Under the pieces are notes generated by a model, which did no database searches, had not been told where the DNA came from, and saw nothing but the letters and a program-made list of their open reading frames with translations. DNA of 64,000 nt, taken from positions 1,488,001 through 1,552,000 of the forward strand of contig OZ245920.1 of assembly GCA_965229685.1 (NCBI GenBank), written 5' to 3'. This document shows positions 61,270 through 64,000 of the stretch, in pieces. How positions within the stretch are numbered: position 1 is the first letter of the stretch; each line of letters begins with the position of its first letter. The position numbers and the translations under genes are program-made. Source of the stretch: Pacificispira sp033344895. Its GTDB lineage: Bacteria; Pseudomonadota; Alphaproteobacteria; UBA8366; Aestuariispiraceae.

Positions 61270-61856
61270 CGGAACAACCGCAAGTCAGATAAGCGCGGCC
61301 GGCAATCGCCAGAAGGGGCACATTGGGACCACTGTCCGATGTCCGGGTTTGCCTGAGACCGTTCCATGTCCAACACCGTGGAACCCTGGCCCCGAGTAGC
61401 TGCCGCCGGACCCGAATGGCGCGCTGACATACAATCTTATGCCGAATCGACCCCAAAACCGTCTCTTTATGAGGGCGGGAATACGCTGCCGTTGGTATCG
61501 GCGGCCGAGTGAGGCTGGGTATTGAGATACCGACGCCTCCGCCGGAGAAGTCGAGACAATTCATAAAGTGTTTTAAATCAAATTGTTATCCTGGATGGAT
61601 AGACTGTCGGATCGCTGCGCGGTTTCCGAAATTTTTCATCTCTTTTTAGTTGAAGGCCCACAAGGCAACTATTAAATTTAGGATATGTGAATGGGTGGAG
61701 CGGATCGTCGTTTCGAGACTGGGGGAGTTTCGGGGCAAGATTCGAGCGGCGAGGCGGGAAACTTGACCGATTTTGTATCGGAAACGTCAGGCCTGTATCC
61801 AGAGCCTGTGTTGGGTATTTCCCTAATTCTGACGCCACGGCTCGGAGCCTGAGGGC
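61270..61856. other. 587-nt intergenic region before the RTX gene
   Basis: No coding region is supported. The left 290 nt are GC-rich with no clear features beyond a 6-bp hairpin at 61259-61275 that spans the aminotransferase stop. From about 61560 the sequence becomes AT-rich (TTTTAAATC, AATTTTTCATC) and contains the promoter at 61650-61678. Confidence 0.6.
61650..61678 (+). promoter_or_regulatory. sigma-70-type promoter for the RTX gene
   Basis: TTGAAG at 61650-61655 is separated by 17 nt from TAAATT at 61673-61678, in an AT-rich island. It would give a leader of about 170 nt before the RTX start, long enough for post-transcriptional control. Confidence 0.5.
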
Positions 61857-64000
61857 ATGTCGGAAGGAAAATCGACCCCCTCCGGCGGCATGGGCGCCAC
61901 CGCCGCAATCGACTTTACCGCCCCAAATCTGAAGCTTCTGGTCGGTGCCGTCGCGGAATCGCGCTTCGAGGCCGTATCCGAAAGCGGCGCCGAATTGACC
62001 TATTCGCTAACGCGGCAAGCCGGGGTCGGTACGGCGGTCGTGAACGCGGACGGCACTTACTCCTACACGCCAAACGCCGAGTATGAGGGCAGCGATTCTT
62101 TCCGGATTCGCGTGGAAGATGGCTCTGGCACTGCCATAGAACGCGATATCCAGTTGGATGTCGGGAATTCAGGTGGCGAGATGGATTGGGGCGCGGAGTG
62201 GCGCGTGCTCGGACGCGTACCCGACAGGGCCGTGCTGCTTGCAAACGGCCAGATTCTTGCGTCTTGGCGTCAGGGGGCAACGTACTTCACGCAAGTTTAT
62301 GCACCGGACGGTTCGGAAGTGGGGGGGGTGAATTCACTGCCGCCGGAAACGTTCAGTTCAACTTACTATATTTACAACTTTAGACTGCGGGCTCATCCCG
62401 ACGGAGGTGCCGTGCTGGATTGGATGGCACGTCGGAGGTCGAGCAGTGGATCTACTATCGGATATTCGCGTATTGTTCAGCGGGTGGATGTAAGTGGCGC
62501 AACGTCCGCTGCGCCGATCGAGCTCAGGTTGGACGAGGATAACGGCGGTACGTGGTCGCCTCAGGATGACAGTTTCGCGGTCTTGTCCGATGGCGCCTAT
62601 GCGGTCACTTGGACGGATCGCCCTAATGGAAACATTGGCGATATCGCCCTTCAGATTTTTAATGCCGACGGATCGGCGCGTACGCAACGAATTGCGGTGA
62701 CGGCGCATAGTGGACTTGAATTTCTGTCCGTGGCGAAGCCGCTGCCGGATGGTGGTGTTGTCCTGGTCTGGGAAGGGCGCGGGGCTTTCGCCCGCGTCTA
62801 CGATAAAGACGGTCAGGCGCTGACGCCCGAAATCGAGCTGACCGAAACCAATGTGACCTATCTCGAGGTCGCCGCATTGGATGACGGTGGGTTTGTCGCC
62901 TACTGGCAGGAAGGTAGCAGCGGGAACTATCGCGCGATTGCGCAGAGAGTAGCGGCCGATGGCAGCTTGATCGGCGAACAGATTGTCTTGCTCGGAGATG
63001 CCAACCAAACCGGCAATTTCGAAGTTGTCGATTTGCCTGGTGGCGGGTTTGTATTTGGCTGGGCGGATTATGCGCCTGACTCGGGTGCTGTCGGCTCCTT
63101 CATGCAGCCTTACAGTTCGGACGGTATTCCCGTTTCCGACCCTATTCGGATAACGGACCCGGCCACTCCGACCGGTACAAATGTGTACTTTGAGAGTTCG
63201 GCCAACGGCTCGTTGATAGCGCAATGGGGCGCCAATTTCCGTTACTTTGTAAATCAGGGTGGGCTGGTCACCGAAGACGGCGAAACCGTTTTCGGCAATG
63301 CTGAAGCCAACGAGATTTCCGGGCTTGGTGGCGATGACCATCTGATCGGTGGGGACGGGGACGACACGCTGACCGGCGGGGATGGTCGGGACACGCTGGA
63401 TGGCGGAGATGGCGACGACGTCCTGATCGCCGATATTGCCGATGCGTCCGCGTCCGGCGGTGCCGGGCTGGATACCCTGCTGATCGACGCGAGCAGCGGG
63501 ACGATAACATTGTCGGCGGCCGAGGGAACCGTGTCCTCCGGCGGCCAGAGCGTGGCGGTGAGCGGTGTAGAGCGTTTCGGCATTCTGCTCTCGGGTGCTC
63601 TTTCCGATTCCGCGGAACCGGGTTCGGGTGGCGAGAGCGGTGTCGCCGGACCCGATCTGATTGTGAATCTGAGCGATGGGTATTCACAGCATGATCTGAC
63701 GCAGGTCATGGACCGGCTGGGCGCGGTCGTGACCTATGGCGCGGGCGAGGCGATCCAGTTCTGGGACGTGCTGGACGAGGCAGTTGACGTCGATGCGGTG
63801 CTGGCGGAATACGATTTCGCGCAGAATGTCGACCTAAATGCTGAAATCTCCCTCGATGTGGAAGCGCCCGACGTCGTCAGCAGTCAGGAAATCGGTGCGC
63901 AATTGCTCGCCGACGCGCAAACGGAATTTTCCGCGGCGGCCACGCCCAACGATCCAAGCTTCGGGTCGCTTTACGGCATGCAGCGGATATCGGCGCCCGA
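61857..64000 (+). CDS. RTX-type secreted protein, probably with a subtilisin-like protease domain (partial, 3' end missing)
   Basis: An open frame of 714 codons starts at ATG 61857 (GGAG 9 nt upstream) and runs off the window. There is no Sec signal, as expected for type I secretion. Residues about 20-100 resemble a cadherin-like/VCBS domain (TPNAEYEGSDSFRIRVEDG). Residues 110-470 form repeats of the DGG-F-x-x-x-W and DG-x-x-x-G type common in alphaproteobacterial RTX proteins. Residues about 478-522 are glycine-aspartate nonapeptides (GGDGDDTLTGGDGRDTLDGG) that bind calcium. Residues about 603-690 look like a protease prodomain. Residues 698-707 (NDPSFGSLYG) match the typical opening of S8 catalytic domains. 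The catalytic Asp-His-Ser residues lie beyond the edge. Confidence 0.8.
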   Translation, partial: MSEGKSTPSGGMGATAAIDFTAPNLKLLVGAVAESRFEAVSESGAELTYSLTRQAGVGTAVVNADGTYSYTPNAEYEGSDSFRIRVEDGSGTAIERDIQLDVGNSGGEMDWGAEWRVLGRVPDRAVLLANGQILASWRQGATYFTQVYAPDGSEVGGVNSLPPETFSSTYYIYNFRLRAHPDGGAVLDWMARRRSSSGSTIGYSRIVQRVDVSGATSAAPIELRLDEDNGGTWSPQDDSFAVLSDGAYAVTWTDRPNGNIGDIALQIFNADGSARTQRIAVTAHSGLEFLSVAKPLPDGGVVLVWEGRGAFARVYDKDGQALTPEIELTETNVTYLEVAALDDGGFVAYWQEGSSGNYRAIAQRVAADGSLIGEQIVLLGDANQTGNFEVVDLPGGGFVFGWADYAPDSGAVGSFMQPYSSDGIPVSDPIRITDPATPTGTNVYFESSANGSLIAQWGANFRYFVNQGGLVTEDGETVFGNAEANEISGLGGDDHLIGGDGDDTLTGGDGRDTLDGGDGDDVLIADIADASASGGAGLDTLLIDASSGTITLSAAEGTVSSGGQSVAVSGVERFGILLSGALSDSAEPGSGGESGVAGPDLIVNLSDGYSQHDLTQVMDRLGAVVTYGAGEAIQFWDVLDEAVDVDAVLAEYDFAQNVDLNAEISLDVEAPDVVSSQEIGAQLLADAQTEFSAAATPNDPSFGSLYGMQRISAP

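Noticed and set aside
61687..61932. An 81-codon plus-strand frame before the RTX gene
   Set aside because: It is out of frame with the RTX gene and overlaps its start, has Arg/Pro-rich composition typical of chance frames, and shows no domain.
62358..63341. A 327-codon minus-strand frame opposite the RTX gene
   Set aside because: It is the mirror of the repeat-rich RTX coding sequence, which has a clear domain structure on the plus strand.

Overview
The window looks like chromosomal DNA of a GC-rich alphaproteobacterium, probably Rhodospirillales-like. The left end has the order rpmF-plsX-fabH-ihfA-MerR, followed by a tRNA-Pro, which is typical of that class. No insertion sequences, phage genes or CRISPR arrays were seen. 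The species cannot be named from sequence reading alone.

Layout. (1) 1-3.4 kb is housekeeping: the rpmF tail, plsX, fabH, ihfA, a MerR regulator and tRNA-Pro(GGG). (2) 3.6-7.5 kb is a small accessory stretch: a GST divergent from an HxlR regulator, a LysR regulator, a decayed RibD-like reductase and a uronate-dehydrogenase-like SDR. (3) 7.5-12.5 kb, on the minus strand, holds a lipoprotein, an OmpR-type response regulator and a histidine kinase, then a DUF4168 protein and opgG (osmoregulated periplasmic glucan). (4) 13-35 kb is an exopolysaccharide locus of Wzx/Wzy type: outer-membrane barrel, manC, galE, Wza-like exporter, Wzc-like co-polymerase/tyrosine kinase, five glycosyltransferases, a WcaJ-like initiating transferase, Wzy-like polymerase, Tat-exported beta-helix protein, pyruvyltransferase, Wzx flippase, fcl and gmd. 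(5) 35.5-38 kb is a two-gene unit of a QueC-like PP-loop ATPase and a sugar-transfer-type ATP-grasp enzyme. This is the best candidate for an undescribed activity. (6) 38-49.6 kb holds a small unknown protein, opgH, an ECF sigma/anti-sigma pair, then ppsA, phosphomannomutase, galU, pgi and a lipoprotein. (7) 49.7-61.3 kb is a nitrogen-compound uptake and catabolism region: M20 amidohydrolase, DUF1028 protein, a Dpp/Opp-type ABC importer with a permease-ATPase fusion, GntR and LysR regulators, a carbon-nitrogen hydrolase and a class III aminotransferase. (8) 61.9 kb to the edge is the first part of a large RTX protein that appears to run into a subtilisin-like protease domain.

How the parts fit. 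The sugar enzymes predict GDP-mannose, GDP-fucose, UDP-glucose and UDP-galactose supply, with pyruvate decoration: a colanic-acid-like anionic polymer. opgG and opgH, usually adjacent, lie about 30 kb apart on opposite strands. Each is preceded by a small gene and a GGAAC-N16-(C/A)GTCT(T/A) element. Similar elements precede the outer-membrane barrel gene, manC and the lipoprotein/two-component operon. This suggests that envelope glucan, exopolysaccharide and the signalling genes share an ECF-type regulon, possibly read by the ECF sigma factor encoded here.
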